Assembly (NCBI RefSeq): GCF_027409185.1 | Contig: NC_084463.1 | Location: forward strand, 164,223,869-164,287,868 | Length of the DNA: 64,000 bases | Direction: 5' to 3' | From: Cynocephalus volans | Taxonomy: Eukaryota > Chordata > Mammalia > Dermoptera > Cynocephalidae | Shown here: piece by piece, positions 23,498-34,469 of the stretch | Layout of the letters: each line of letters begins with the position of its first letter | Numbering within the stretch: position 1 is the stretch's first letter | The notes under the pieces: model-generated | What the model saw: the letters and a program-made list of their open reading frames with translations, nothing else | Databases searched by the model: none | Told to the model about the DNA's origin: nothing | Position numbers and translations under genes: made by a program

Positions 23498-24509
23498 TTT
23501 TTCTCCACTTATGAAAACAACACATTATCAAAGCAGATGATTTATAAAACACAAAAATCCGCCCAAGGGAAACAAGAAGAAGGGCCCCTCTACTCCCACC
23601 ACCTAGAGGGAGCACTGGCGATCTCATGGCTCTGGGAGCTGCCTCTGACAAAAGCAATAGAGGCAGGGGCCGAAGGCTGCCCTGGCCCCGAGGTGAGGTG
23701 GCAGATGAGGAACAACACACCTAGCAGAGTTTTGAGGATAAAACTGAAGTCTTGTCCTTCAAAAACTAAAAGCCGTTTCTCTCTTCCTTAGCACACTTTC
23801 AAGGTCTGCCAGATGAGATGGAGGGTACCCGCTGCTGCAGCTCCCGCAGGGATTCTCCCAGCTTGGCTTGCACGGCCACCAGTGCAGGCAGTACAGCACA
23901 GTGCACTAAGACACTGGATTGGTTGTAGAAACTGGAGTGGATCCAAGGTGATCCCCTCAATTACCCACTCAGTGCTCTCAGGAACAGGAGGGGCGAAGAG
24001 AGGTGACCCTAGGGACCGGCATGGGTGGGAGGCCATGTACACAAGGCATCACATACATCCACGTAACTTACACAGAACTGACAGAACAACCTGCTTCACT
24101 GAGCTGTATCTCACTGTGTGTATAGGATGCCTTTTAAGTACTGACAGAAGACAAAAGAGCTCATATTAGAAGGGAGAACACAGTGTCCCCAATGTTAAAC
24201 TTCCAAAGGTTTTACATACATAATGGCAGCCTAATATTTAGTCTCTGGCTCAAAATACTTTCCCCCACAACCATTTTTTAATACTGCAAAGCCCATCCCC
24301 TATTTGGGGACAGTCTGAAGGGCACGTCTGGGTTCCCTTGGGATCAGGCTGGCCTCTCTTTCCTCTCAGCCAGATGCCCAGGCTAACTGGCCACAGCCAA
24401 CTCCCCAGAGCTCCGTGAAGCACGCAGGAACCTGTGCAATCTGGAATTGAGGGCTGGCGTCCCAACTCTGCAGGTGCCGACCTGTGCATTCCACGGGAGG
24501 CAGCACGTG

Positions 24510-24690
24510 GTGTCAGACAGAGACACGAGCCTTGGGGTGGAAGTCCCACTCTGCTGCTGGGTGCCCTCAGGCCAGGCAATCCCTGCGGGTCTCAGTTTTG
24601 TCATCTGTAAAATGGGATAGAACTGACCTCAGGAGCTACCAAAGGGATTAAACAAAACACACGAAGCACGTTACACAGGACCTGGTGTGC
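24510..24690 (+). repeat. MIR SINE
   Basis: TCAGTTTTGTCATCTGTAAA followed by AATGGGATAG and AAAGGGATTAAACAAAA matches the MIR core and 3' half. It lies within the presumed LTO1 3' UTR. Confidence 0.75.
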
Positions 24691-25088
24691 AGGCTCCACG
24701 CATCACAACCTCCCTTCACCTACTTCACAGCAACCCCGTTTCCCCGTTTTAAAAAGAACTGTGCCTGTGGGTCCAGGCTTGGAAGTAATCCATGCAGAGC
24801 CAGGGCCCGCTGGAGAGGGGTGGCGAAGCCCACATGCTCTGGACCAGCAGTGAGCAGCCCTGCGAGGGCTCTGCCAGGGCCTGACAAAGAGCAGGCCTGT
24901 GTGGGAGGACCCGGGGGCACCAAGGCAACACGGGCGGAAAACCTCGGGGAAGGAAGCCCTTTCGCTGGCCCAGCTACAGCCCCTGCAGAACGACGGTGCC
25001 CGTCGCTGCATTGCCTTCAATCACGTTGTTAAACACTTAACATATGGACATCTGCTCCTTGACGTTTGTCTTTGTCCATCTGTCATCC

Positions 25089-25157
25089 TCAAAATGAAAG
25101 TCCAGAACCTTCTGCACTAACTTTAAAGTCTGGCTGAACATTGAGTAATGAACAAAG
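25089..25157 (-). CDS. LTO1: LTO1 exon 5, coding part
   Basis: The exon follows TTTTGTGTTTTCAG on the reverse strand. It encodes LCSLLNVQPDFKVSAEGS then GLSF and a TGA stop (25089-25091). The first residue is Leu where I recall Phe in human. The C-terminal LSF tripeptide is intact. Confidence 0.94.
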   Translation of the reverse strand, partial: LCSLLNVQPDFKVSAEGSGLSF

Positions 25158-28100
25158 CTGAAAACACAAAAGAAAAGAGATGGGGTTTTAAATCTTGTGC
25201 ATTTTTACTCACAAATAAGGATGTGCATTTTTACTCACAAATAAGGATGTGACTCTACCTCTTGCTGTGGCTTTTCTCACCTAGTCCCCAACCCTGAGAT
25301 AAGTTCTGATACCTGGTCTCTAGACTGTCTTCAGTTTTCCCACTTGGAGACACAAAAACGATATGCCTCTACTGACTACCCATACAAGTACACGCAACCA
25401 CAAGACCATTAACAAAGTGGCCCCCGGGGCTTGCACCAGCTACATCTCAGACCCACATCCAGGCACACCTAGCAAAAAGAAACACACAACAACAAACCTG
25501 TTTAAATTTTCCTCTAATTCTGTCTAAGTCTTCGTGGAGTCTATCATACGTAGGGTCATCATAAGGGAATTTCTGAATCATTCCAATCAGTGATTCTAAG
25601 ACCTTCATCTTTTTACTGTAAAGCAAAGAAATAAAGACAGTCCTTTGTATACAGGTTCAACTTGTATAATAACCATACTGATTACTTATTTAAAAGCAAT
25701 AGTTGTGCTTTGAATGCCTTAGTTCAGAAGCTGGAAGGTTAATTTCCTCATTAAATAATATTTATCTACCTAGCAATGTGCTTCGCCCACACCCAGCGCC
25801 CCAACAGCAGTGCCTATCTAGCTTGCAGATATGCCTGTATTCCAGCCACGGAGCTGAGTGACTGAGACTGCCTGCCACGAGCACACCACGCTGGCTCTCG
25901 AGGTCACACACGGAAATGGACAGAATGAGGCAAGAAAGAGAATAGCTAGGGCACAACCGAGCCTGCCCCTGGATCTGGGGATTTTCCAGCGTTTGGAAAC
26001 TTCGTGCTCACAGCTTTTGGGAGTTCAGCTGCGGCAAACCAGCAAGTTCCCTCCCTCCAAAGGGCAGAAATCATTCTCTGGTGTCTGAGGTCCCCTTTCC
26101 AAGAGTGACAATGAACTTTGCTGGGGAGGCAAGGAGGTTCTGCAGGAAGGATGGGCACATGCTCAGGAGACGGGCAGCCTTGAGGACTGTGCAGAGACAC
26201 TTAGTTACTTAACTTCTCTCAACCTCAGTGTCCTCATCTGTAACATGGGAGAGTAACAGCGACCTCACAGGCTTTCAAGAGGATTAAATAATGTGAAGCC
26301 TGGAATCTAGTTTAGAGTACATGCTCAATAAATGTTAGTCTCCTGGCTTCCACCAGACCCTGGAAACCACAGCCCTCACCTGTGGGGGTTTAAAAATAAC
26401 CTGCACATGTGCACATCTCGGTGGGATCCAGGTCTTTTCAACGCACCACAAGTGATCCTGAGGAGCACCCCTCCCTAGACCACACCTAATCCTCTGAGTG
26501 GCAGAAGTGTGCTAGATATCTGATCAAAGGCAATTTTAAACCACTGATCTTTAGGATGAATCAATAGCAATTCAAAGCAACTAAGACCTCCTGTGTACAC
26601 CTAATAATGTTTTTAGGCACACAGATGCGTAAGTTCACCAATGGCAAACCCGTTACAAGAGCTCTGATGGCTCTCTCCGAGAAAACACAAAACTGTGAAA
26701 GGTCAAAGCAGGTTAATTAAAGCCACAAAGCACCCGGTTTCTAGGGAGACTGAAGACAGATGCCAAAACGCAGGAAAGGCTGGATTCTAACATGATATGA
26801 AGAATACCACCCACTTTCAACTTGCAAGTAGCAACTTATTCTTCTCTGGTCAGTGACGCTACTCCAAACACACCCAGCCAGGCACGCCGTCAGCGTCAGT
26901 GCATGCAAAGAGGGTGTGAGCAGCTCACACCTGATGAACAAAATGACGGTGCTAAAGCCTAGAGCTCAACCCTGGCCACGTGCTGGTGTGCGGAAGGGTC
27001 CTCAGGCTGCTGAGAAGCTAAAGTCACTCAATAGAAAGTGCCACCTTTTAGTCTGAGATATTGCTCTCCATAGCTTCTTGGTGTTAAGATGTCCATTCTC
27101 CTACTGAACGACAATGCAGACGGCAAGTGTTTGTATTTTCACATTCATTAAAAAAAAAAAGTAGAAAATCCTACATCAGCCCTTTACCATTAAAAAAAAA
27201 AATCATACTGACTTATAAGATCCAAACATCTATGAACTGCTGCTCTAAGACAAAGGCTTTAGGTTCCAAAGAGAACTCCAAACACTGCTGGGTGGGGTGG
27301 GGGCGGCAGCAAGGAGAGTCTGGCAGGGCTTCCACCAGCCCTTGGTCAACCAAAGCAGTTCCCCCTCTACCTTTTAGACAGACTGGGTGCACTGCTCTAA
27401 AGAGGTTAGGAAATCCCTGCTCTGGGGCAAGGGCTGGCAACCTCCTGGGTGTGGGGCCATTAACACACAGCACAGCACTTCTCCGTGGGCCAGCAGACTG
27501 TGAAGTCAAGGAAGAAAGGAAGACTGATGGAGAACCCCAAGAGCACACCTCTCCTCCTTCTGTGGACCGGAGTGGAGAGCCAAGTTCAGCTCAGACTGCC
27601 ACCCGGTGGCAGCACGGGCTGCCAACAACTCTTGCAACTGCACCTGACCAGCTGCCCTGCCACACTCCCTGAGTACTCAGAGGAAAATCCCCTGAAGTGC
27701 CCTCTGCTAACTAACCTATGAATCTGGTCAACTCCCAGCTGCTCATACAAATGGAGGAGACAAGTGACACGGACAAGTCGGAGATGTGCTCAGCTGCAAG
27801 CATCCTTGTTCTGATATCTGAATATGGGTATGGCCCGTATTCCAGAAATTCAAAATATTTCCAATAAAAGGACAAGTCACATGGACAGGGGATGCACTGT
27901 TCGTTCCCTGCTCTGTTCATTATCCACACTTCAGAGTTCGTGTCCAGTTTAACAATGAAGACAGAAGATACAGGGTCTCAAGGGGTTTAAGCAGATAGAA
28001 AACAGTAAGAATGGTTTAAAAAAGCTAAAAACAATTCAAATAATAGCTAACATTTACTTAGTACTTAAAAGTACCAGAAATGAGTTAAACACAATTAAAT

Positions 28101-31100
28101 AAACTATCTCATTAAAAGACTTAATTGGCTATATTACAAAACTGGTGACAATGGAGTCACCATTTCTGAGCCCAAGTCATACTAAGACTATTATAATGTG
28201 TTTATTAGGTGGTCAGGGGAAAAATGAATGAGAAGATAAAAATCATTTTAACATTACGTATTGGCAGGGTATCTAAAAGCCACTTGGTACACTACTGATT
28301 CCAGGTAACAACTGGGAGACAGCAAGAATTCCTGAGAAGTAACAACTACCAGTGCTCGTCAAACACCTTAAAAGTGCCTGGCATTTTCTACTTATTATTT
28401 CCTTTAAATCTCCTAACAACATTAAAGTTTGACATTATTACTTTCTTTGCTTTACAGATGAAGAGACTGAGACAGGTTAATTACCCAAGGTCATTATTTG
28501 TAAGCTATGGAACCAGAACTCTTGGTCCATAAACTGAAAAAGAAAGAAGTCTCCAACTTTACCTGTCTTTCTCAGTAGCACAACTGTGCAGCAGACATTT
28601 CCACGCAAAAGCAAAACCTTGGTAACATCCAATCTGTGAATTTAAAAAACATTTAAGAGTGAAATTAATAAGCAACCAGCTACATTTTATCTAATGACCA
28701 AGATCTCAAAATAAAAGGTCGGGGCAGAGGCCAGTGGTGCTTCCTATATTACTGCTCTGGAAGTAGCTATTGAGCAATCGGGCAATGGATTTAGGAGGTT
28801 AATTCGTCAGTGAGGAAGCCAGCTGCCAAGACAGCCCCAGTGACCCTCCGCCCCTGGCATCCGTGCCTTGTGCGGTCCCCTTGACACTCTGTCAGGGTGG
28901 CTTGTGCAACCAACAGAACACAGAGGAAGGGGTGGTGCATGGCTTCTGAGGCTACGCACAGAGACAACATCACTCTGCCTTGCTCTCACAGACCACTCCT
29001 CCTGAGTGTCATGAGGATACCCAAGCAGCTCCACAGAGGCCTGCCCACAGCCACGTGAGCGTGCCACTGTGGTGGCAGACCCTCCAGCCCCAGTCAAGCC
29101 TTCAGATGATGCAGCCCTGGCTGACCTCCTGGCTGCAACTTCACAAGACACCCTGAGCCAAAACCACCCAGCAAAGCTGCTTCTGAGTTCTGACCCTCAG
29201 AAACTGGGTGAGATCACAAATGTTTGTTGTTTTAAGCCCATAACAGGTTCTGGGGTGATCCATTTCACAGCATCGGATATCTAATACAATCATGACTGCC
29301 TCAACTCAGACTTTGCCACTTGGGACCAGTTATCCACAAGTGGGGGCCAACATAGGACAAAGGGCAAGAAAAGAAGAAAAATTACCGATTTTATGAAATG
29401 CCAATGTAAACATAAATGGAATATTTTCACATGACACAGAGCACCCATTCTTTGGCTGAGGATTCTGCTGTCTTCAGACACGAGATGACACCATGACACT
29501 CCAATGGGAAGTGAAGTGACCATGGACTTGTTTTCTCCTTCTCCAGCCTGCATGACTTAATTGCCGCTACATGCAACATGCTCTGTCAGTTCTGTACTAA
29601 GAATGCTTCTCCGTCGTCATTCTATCTAGTCTATTAACTTCCACACAAAGGTCCTGGTGCTTCAAGAGGCCTGACGTTCTGGCTCAATCATACTGAACAT
29701 CAAAGTAAGTTATAAACTGTACATGAAGAGGATTCACTTCTAAATGGGAGTTCCCACTTACCTCAGATGCAATTTTGGCTCCATGCAGCGTGCCATATTG
29801 TCTTCCTTCAATTACACCCAAACTACTGCCTTCTTCATAGCCTTCCTGATACCCTTCCCCGTGAAACCTGTGATGGAGAAGCAGCATGTTTCATAAAAAA
29901 AGCAGAAGAGAGTACTTTTTCTGCAGAAACTTTTCTCTCTTATGTTACCCAGACCCAGTAACAAGGCAGAGAATAGTAGAAAAAGCCTAAAATTCAAGTC
30001 AGAAAACGCAGCTTCCACTCCCAGCTCTGCCACTTCCTAAGTCTCTTCTCTGTCAAGTCACCGTACCTCTTGAAGCCCAATTTTCTTCGTCTGCAATAAG
30101 GAGCGTGAGCTAAGTGAGTGATTCCCAAACCTGGTGAAGCACCAGAAACACACAAGAGAAGTTGAAAAATACAAATTCAAAGACCATGTTCTCTGATACT
30201 CAGCAAATCTGGAGCAAGGCCCAGGAATCTACATTTCAAAATCTCCCGGTTGACTCTGGTCTGCAGTCAGCTTAGGCAGCCAAAGTTCTGTGACTCTACA
30301 ATGACAACTAACTCAAGTCACTTGTTTCCAAAAAACTCTGCAATATATACAGTACTTTTCTACATATCTCACTAGAGTAACAGAGAAATGCCATCAGATC
30401 ACTACAAAATGTACAACGAACGTGGCACCTGGAGCAGCACTGACTTTGAGGGCTCAACAAAAGAAGTGGCACTATCTTAAACTGAAGTCACCGAAGATGA
30501 AAGGAGTTTTTCGGAGCACTCCATAAGGCAGAGGGTATAGCTAACCACTTATTAGCTGGGAAGTGACTGTGTCTCATCTGTAAAACAGGGAGAATAATAG
30601 GACCCAACTCGTAAGTAGGGCTAAAACGGACAACTGGGGTGTAACACTGAGCTCCCTGTCTGACTCAGCAAGCGCTAAACAAATGTCAGCAACTGATTGT
30701 TAAATGTCCCCTCGCTATCTTAACTGACATCTACCGACGTCTCCTGTGGGCTGGGCACTGGAAGACAACCAAAGGCAACCCACTGCTCCCCCCGTCACAG
30801 CCATTGGCGCTCCCCAGAGACTTTGGAGGGGACCAGATGACATCTGACACATTTATCAGCATGCCCATGAATACTGCCACACGCTGCTGCCGTATGTCCT
30901 ACGGTTCAAGAACAAGAAAAAGTGGCAGCTCCCAGATGGCAAAGGTCTGTCCCTCCAGAGGACGGGGCGTCCCCGGAGGAAGGGAGTCATCAGGTCAAGC
31001 AGATGCTTGGGGCAGCCCCCAATGAAGGGGGCGGGCCTGGAGGGGCATCTGGGGACGCGACCCCGCCAGAGCAGGCGAGGAGTCGAGGAGAATCAATAGC

Positions 31101-31315
31101 CTCTCAGCCCCACACTTACGCGCCGCTTTCAGCAGCGCACAGCGCTGTCCCACGCACGTGCCGGCGGGACGCGAGGTCGCCCCCGCCCGCAGCCAGCAGC
31201 AAAGCAGCAGAGGGAGGGGCAGACAGGGCGGGGGTGCGGGGTCCCAGCCCAGCCTCGCCACTCACCTCTCATCCGCCATCACGATGGCGTCAAATATGTC
31301 CTGACTCCCAGCCAT
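25089..31315 (-). CDS. LTO1: LTO1 (ORAOV1), complete, 137 aa (join complement 25089-25157, 25498-25615, 28563-28633, 29762-29867, 31266-31315)
   Basis: LTO1 partners YAE1 as an adaptor that recruits the ABC-type ribosome-recycling factor ABCE1 to the cytosolic iron-sulfur assembly machinery. Five exons of 50, 106, 71, 118 and 69 bp have consensus GT/AG borders. They join into 138 codons including the stop, the same length as human. Residues 1-16 (MAGSQDIFDAIVMADE) start the protein. Residues 17-52 hold the deca-GX3 motif, in which Gly recurs about every fourth position (GEGYQEGYEEG, then GVIEGRQYGTLHGAK). The C-terminal half contains ESLIGMIQKFPYDDPTYD and ends EGSGLSF. The last three residues, LSF, fit the reported C-terminal tripeptide recognised by the CIA targeting complex. 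All exons are intact; differences from human are conservative. Confidence 0.96.
25158..25497 (-). other. LTO1: LTO1 intron 4
   Basis: This is a 340 bp intron. Its 3' part, close to the exon 5 acceptor, contains a perfect 26-bp direct duplication at 25197-25248. Confidence 0.85.
25197..25248. repeat. Perfect 26-bp direct duplication in LTO1 intron 4
   Basis: Two identical copies of a unit starting GTGCATTTTTACTCACAAAT abut each other at 25197-25222 and 25223-25248. They lie about 40-90 bases upstream of the exon 5 acceptor in the transcript, so they flank the likely branch-point zone. Confidence 0.9.
25498..25615 (-). CDS. LTO1: LTO1 exon 4
   Basis: This 118 bp exon lies between TTTACAG and CAG/GTTTGT on the reverse strand. 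It encodes KKMKVLESLIGMIQKF, PYDDPTYDRLHEDL and DRIRGKFKQ, and completes the split Ser codon from exon 3. Confidence 0.95.
26190..26345 (+). repeat. MIR SINE
   Basis: CTTAACTTCTCTCAACCTCA, CTCATCTGTAACATGGGAGA, GAGGATTAAATAATG and TGCTCAATAAATGTTAGT follow the MIR consensus to its 3' end. Confidence 0.85.
28350..28520 (-). repeat. MIR SINE (antisense)
   Basis: GTGCCTGGCATTTTCTACTT followed by TTTACAGATGAAGAGACTGA and CCCAAGGTCATTATTTGTAA is the reverse complement of the MIR order. Confidence 0.75.
28563..28633 (-). CDS. LTO1: LTO1 exon 3
   Basis: This 71 bp exon lies between ATTCACAG and CAG/GTAAAG on the reverse strand. It encodes IGCYQGFAFAWKCLLHSC, then ATEKD and two bases of a split Ser codon. 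Confidence 0.94.
28634..29761 (-). other. LTO1: LTO1 intron 2
   Basis: This 1.1 kb intron contains an LTR-like relic at about 28780-29286 on the + strand. Nothing coding was recognised. Confidence 0.8.
28780..29286 (+). mobile_element. Ancient LTR-like element, family uncertain
   Basis: The 3' end, TTTGTTGTTTTAAGCCCATA then TCGGATATCTAATACA, resembles the R/U5 end of mammalian MaLR/ERVL-type LTRs. The start is vague. Confidence 0.45.
29762..29867 (-). CDS. LTO1: LTO1 exon 2
   Basis: This 106 bp exon lies between CATCACAG and GAG/GTAAGT on the reverse strand. It encodes FHGEGYQEGYEEGSSLG, then VIEGRQYGTLHGAKIASE, which is the deca-GX3 segment that defines the Yae1/Lto1 N-terminal family. Confidence 0.95.
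29868..31265 (-). other. LTO1: LTO1 intron 1
   Basis: This 1.4 kb intron is CpG-rich at its 5' (right) end. An old hAT-type MITE relic may lie at 30110-30290. No gene was seen. Confidence 0.8.
30110..30290. repeat. MER5/hAT-like MITE relic
   Basis: TGATTCCCAAACCTGGTGAA near the start, with GCCCAGGAATCTACATTT in the middle, resembles the MER5-type hAT consensus. It is diverged. Confidence 0.4.
31266..31315 (-). CDS. LTO1: LTO1 exon 1, coding part
   Basis: The CAT at 31313-31315 is the initiator ATG, and the exon reads MAGSQDIFDAIVMADE plus two bases of Arg. The donor AGAG/GTGAGT lies at 31261-31265 on the reverse strand. The start sits inside a CpG island and matches the human start. Confidence 0.95.
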
Positions 31316-31394
31316 TGCGACAGCCCGGCCCGCCCCTGCCCGTCGAGCTCCGGCCACGCTGCGCTGCCGTCGCCAACCCACGAGGTTAGAACCG

Positions 31395-31520
31395 CACGCT
31401 CCACTTCCTGGGAGGCGAAGTCTACTTCCGCAAGCGGTTGCGCGGGGCAGGCCGGGTAAGGACGGCACGCGGGAGGGCCCAGAAACAGCCGGCATGGGGC
31501 CAAGACGCATGCGCGGGCGC
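31395..31520 (-). promoter_or_regulatory. LTO1: LTO1 CpG-island promoter with ETS and NRF1 motifs
   Basis: Just upstream of the LTO1 start lie two ETS-type sites (CACTTCCTG at 31402-31410 and TACTTCCGC at 31423-31431) and a palindromic NRF1 site, CGCATGCGC, at 31506-31514. They sit in a CpG island spanning about 31.02-31.66 kb, and no TATA box is seen. This is typical of a housekeeping promoter. The exact start site is not visible. Confidence 0.65.
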
Positions 31521-32169
31521 GGCGGCGGGTGCAGCTGAGCTCGGACGAAGCCCCGCCCGGTGGCCCCTGCACCTCCCTCTTTGCTCCAGCGACGGGCCGG
31601 TCCGTGCCCTCCGGGAGCGTCCACTCTGCTGCGCGCGCGGGGGGGAGCCGGCCCCTGTTTTCATTTTTTTAAAACCCCAGTAGATGGAACGGAATTAGCG
31701 AAGGTGGCTGGGAAAGAACCAAGGAAGGAATCGGAAACGTTATCCAAGAGCCACGTCCTCAGGAGGCTCTGCCCGTGGGGTCTGGGGGGAAAGTCGGAAA
31801 AGGGGCAGTTCCCGGGCTGGAGGCTGGACGCAGAGAGGGTCGCCCGGTCACCCACCTCGAGAAGCCTGAGCGGGGACCGTGGGCCCCTTCCAGGGGACGT
31901 GAGGGTCACGGTCCAGCACCAGATGCTGCTGCCGGTGTCACCAGGGGCCGCGCTGACAGGAATCCCGCAGACCCGGGCTCTTGTCCAGGGAAGGAGGCTG
32001 ATTGGGAGGTAGGACGGCTCAGCATAGGCGGTGACAGCGCAGCAACCCGACCACCTCAGTACTCGCTGGAAGGCGGAGAGTGCATGTTGCCGTCTGCTCC
32101 TGAGATGCTAGAGTGGTTTGAAAATGGGAAAGAAAAGTGTGTGTGTGTGTTTATTCTTGCTGTTTGCTT

Positions 32170-32350
32170 TTATTTTTTATTTTATTTTATTTTATTTAAA
32201 GATGACCGGTAAGGGGATCTGAACCCTTGACTTGGTGTTGTCAGCACCACGCTCACCCACTGAGCTAACCGGCCATCCCTATATGGGATCCGAACCCGTG
32301 GCCTTGGTGTTATCAGCACCACACTCTCCCGAGTGAGCCACGGGCCGGAC
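32170..32350 (-). mobile_element. Dimeric tRNA-Ile-derived SINE (CYN-II-like)
   Basis: On the reverse strand two tRNA-like halves follow each other. The first starts GGCCGGCCCGTGGCTCACTC and the second starts GGCCGGTTAGCTCAGTGGGT. Each has a B box, GGTTCGGATCC or GGTTCAGATCC, and an A-rich tail follows. The halves resemble tRNA-Ile. The arrangement matches the colugo CYN-II dimer as I remember it. Confidence 0.8.
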
Positions 32351-32359
32351 CCCGAACAT

Positions 32360-32880
32360 GATTTTTTTAAAAAGCCAATTCAAACTATCCACAAACAGAA
32401 CATACCTGTGAAATACCAGAAGCGTGCCATTAAAATCAAGGGTAAAACAAGAACGTCTTTATCACGGGCCCGTAGAACATTTTTCCGCAAGACCCAGTCA
32501 ATGCAATAAAACATGAAACAAAAGCAAGAAGTGTATCAAAAGGGAGAGGCAGGAGTGATGGCCCATCTAGAGAACCCAAAATAATCAACTAAAACATTCC
32601 CAGAATTAATAATAGGGTTCAGAAAGTAGCTATGTACATAATGAAAAGAAAAAAAAAATCACTTGCTTTTTGTTACAATAATCAGTAGCAGCCTGGTTAG
32701 GGGTGCAGATGGGAAAACCGCTTTACAATTGTCACAGTAAATTTCTTAGAAATAACAATTTCTAACAATCTGAGCAGGGTCTGTATGAAACAAACTACAG
32801 GTACATTATGATTCTGTGCAGGAAAACCGGACAAATGCGGTACTGAGTGAAATTCCATGTGATCTGGGAAAATGTGTTAA
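32360..32880. other. AT-rich intergenic DNA, no feature recognised
   Basis: This is A-rich sequence between the dimeric SINE and an L1 fragment. It may be part of the same old L1, but I see no diagnostic text. Confidence 0.35.
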
Positions 32881-34400
32881 AATTCCAAATTCCATCTGCA
32901 TAAATAAATTGATAATAACTAAGATGTTTTTGAAAAAGTATGATATGGAGAACTTGCCATTCCAGATGTGAAAAAATAGTCTCAATTTAAATACTGTGGA
33001 ATGTTGGTTCAAGACGAGACAGGTGAATGAAATGGAGTAGAATGGCCCAGACTCGCACAGATATAAAACCTCACATGATAAAAAGAAGAAACAAAAGTTA
33101 ATGGTGAAAGAGGATATGAATTAATAACTATCATGGAAATAATATTTGCTGTTTGGGAAAAGTCAGGTTTCATTTATGTCTCACATCATTTGTCAAAATA
33201 ATCCCAGGCAAATTGAAGAGTTAACTGTAAAATAAATAAATAAGACATTAAAAAATCCAGATGGAACATTCAGGTGAGTACAGAGAGGCTCTTTTAACAC
33301 ATAAAAGCAAAGGAGAAATTCACGAAGGGAAAAACCCACGTATCTTACCACGTGAAAATGCAGGCTTCTGCATGCCAAAAGCAAAAGCCAAAGACGGGGA
33401 AATATTTGTCACAAAGATCATAACAAAAGGAGAAACATTTCTGGTTTATAAAGAACTTGTTAAAATGGATAAGAAATAAATGCATCCTAACAGGAAAAAA
33501 AGTGGGTATAGATGGTGGGCAAAAAAATCCATAATTCACAGAAAGGGTAACAGAGGCTGACGAAGTAAGCACAGAGGCCTTGCAGGTAATCAAAAGAAGG
33601 TTAAGAAAGGAATGTGAAATACGGTTTTTTACCTTTTAAAATATTGAAACAAATATTTTTCTTTTTTTTTTTAACTAAAAGATACACTCATTGCCCACAA
33701 ATGCATAAATTAAAGCGACCTTTTGGTCAGGTGGTTCAAAAGATAGGAAGGGCATTTTTAAGGTTTTTTACCCTTTGACTTAGTCATTCCACTTCTAGGA
33801 CTTTGTCTCAAGGTAATAACTATTTCAGGTTTTTTCTTTCTTTCTTTCTTTCTTTTTTTTTTTTTTTTGCAGCCAGCCAGTACAGGGATCCAAAGCCCTA
33901 GATCTCCGTGTTACAAGACCACACTCTAACCAGCTGAGCTAATTGGCCAGCTCAAGGAAGTAATTAGAGAAAAGTGAAAATGCTGTGTACAGTGATGTTC
34001 AGTGCAGCATGATTTGTAAAATCAAGACAGGGAAAGCAGCTTAACTTCACAAAATGGTAGAGTAATGACATGGGTTATAAGATACTCGTTCTGAAGATCT
34101 TAAGCAGCCATTACAGATAATATTTGAAACAAAAGTGATATCAAGGAAAATTCTCATGGTGTTTGAGGAAAAGGAATAAAAGCTCTACATATACTCAAAT
34201 TCTAATTTCATTAAACAATTATTCACTTAAAAAGCATGGAAAGTAGGTACACCAACATGTTACTGGTGACTATATCCAGATTTGGAATTACAGTCATTTT
34301 TTAACTTCCTTCTTTATATATTTTTTTTGGAGCATTCCATGTTTGCACAATGAACGTAAGTTACTTTGATAAGCATAAAAAAACCAAAATATTTTTTGGA
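32880..34400 (+). mobile_element. Old L1 fragment (ORF2 end and 3' part), interrupted by a SINE
   Basis: Text such as AATACTGTGGAATGTTGGTT, TTTATAAAGAACTTGTTAAA, AAAATCCATAATTCACAGAA and CATTCCACTTCTAGGACTTT follows the usual order at the end of mammalian L1 ORF2. It is diverged and has many stops. A CYN-type SINE sits at 33830-33953. Confidence 0.7.
33830..33953 (-). mobile_element. Monomeric tRNA-Ile-derived SINE (CYN-I-like)
   Basis: The reverse strand reads GAGCTGGCCAATTAGCTCAG, CTGGTTAGAGTGTGG and GGATCCCTGTACTGGCTGGC, followed by an A/GAAA tail. It splits the older L1 at 32880-34400. Confidence 0.8.
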
Positions 34401-34469
34401 AAATGAAATTAAATAGACTGTATTATTTTGTTCTTTAAATGTCTTTTAACTTTTGGTTCTTTTTTTTTT

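Larger units (their letters stand above)
23480..25088 (-). other. LTO1: Probable LTO1 3' UTR
   Basis: The stretch downstream of the stop on the reverse strand has no gene of its own and contains old repeats (MIR at 24510-24690 and an L1-like bit near 23530-23600). A TTTATT (AATAAA on the reverse strand) at 23492-23497 would give a 3' UTR of about 1.6 kb. A weaker ATTAAA at 24277-24282 is an alternative. The end point is uncertain. Confidence 0.4.
25616..28562 (-). other. LTO1: LTO1 intron 3
   Basis: This 2.9 kb intron holds a MIR (26190-26345) and other old repeat fragments near 28045-28520. No embedded gene was seen. Confidence 0.8.
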
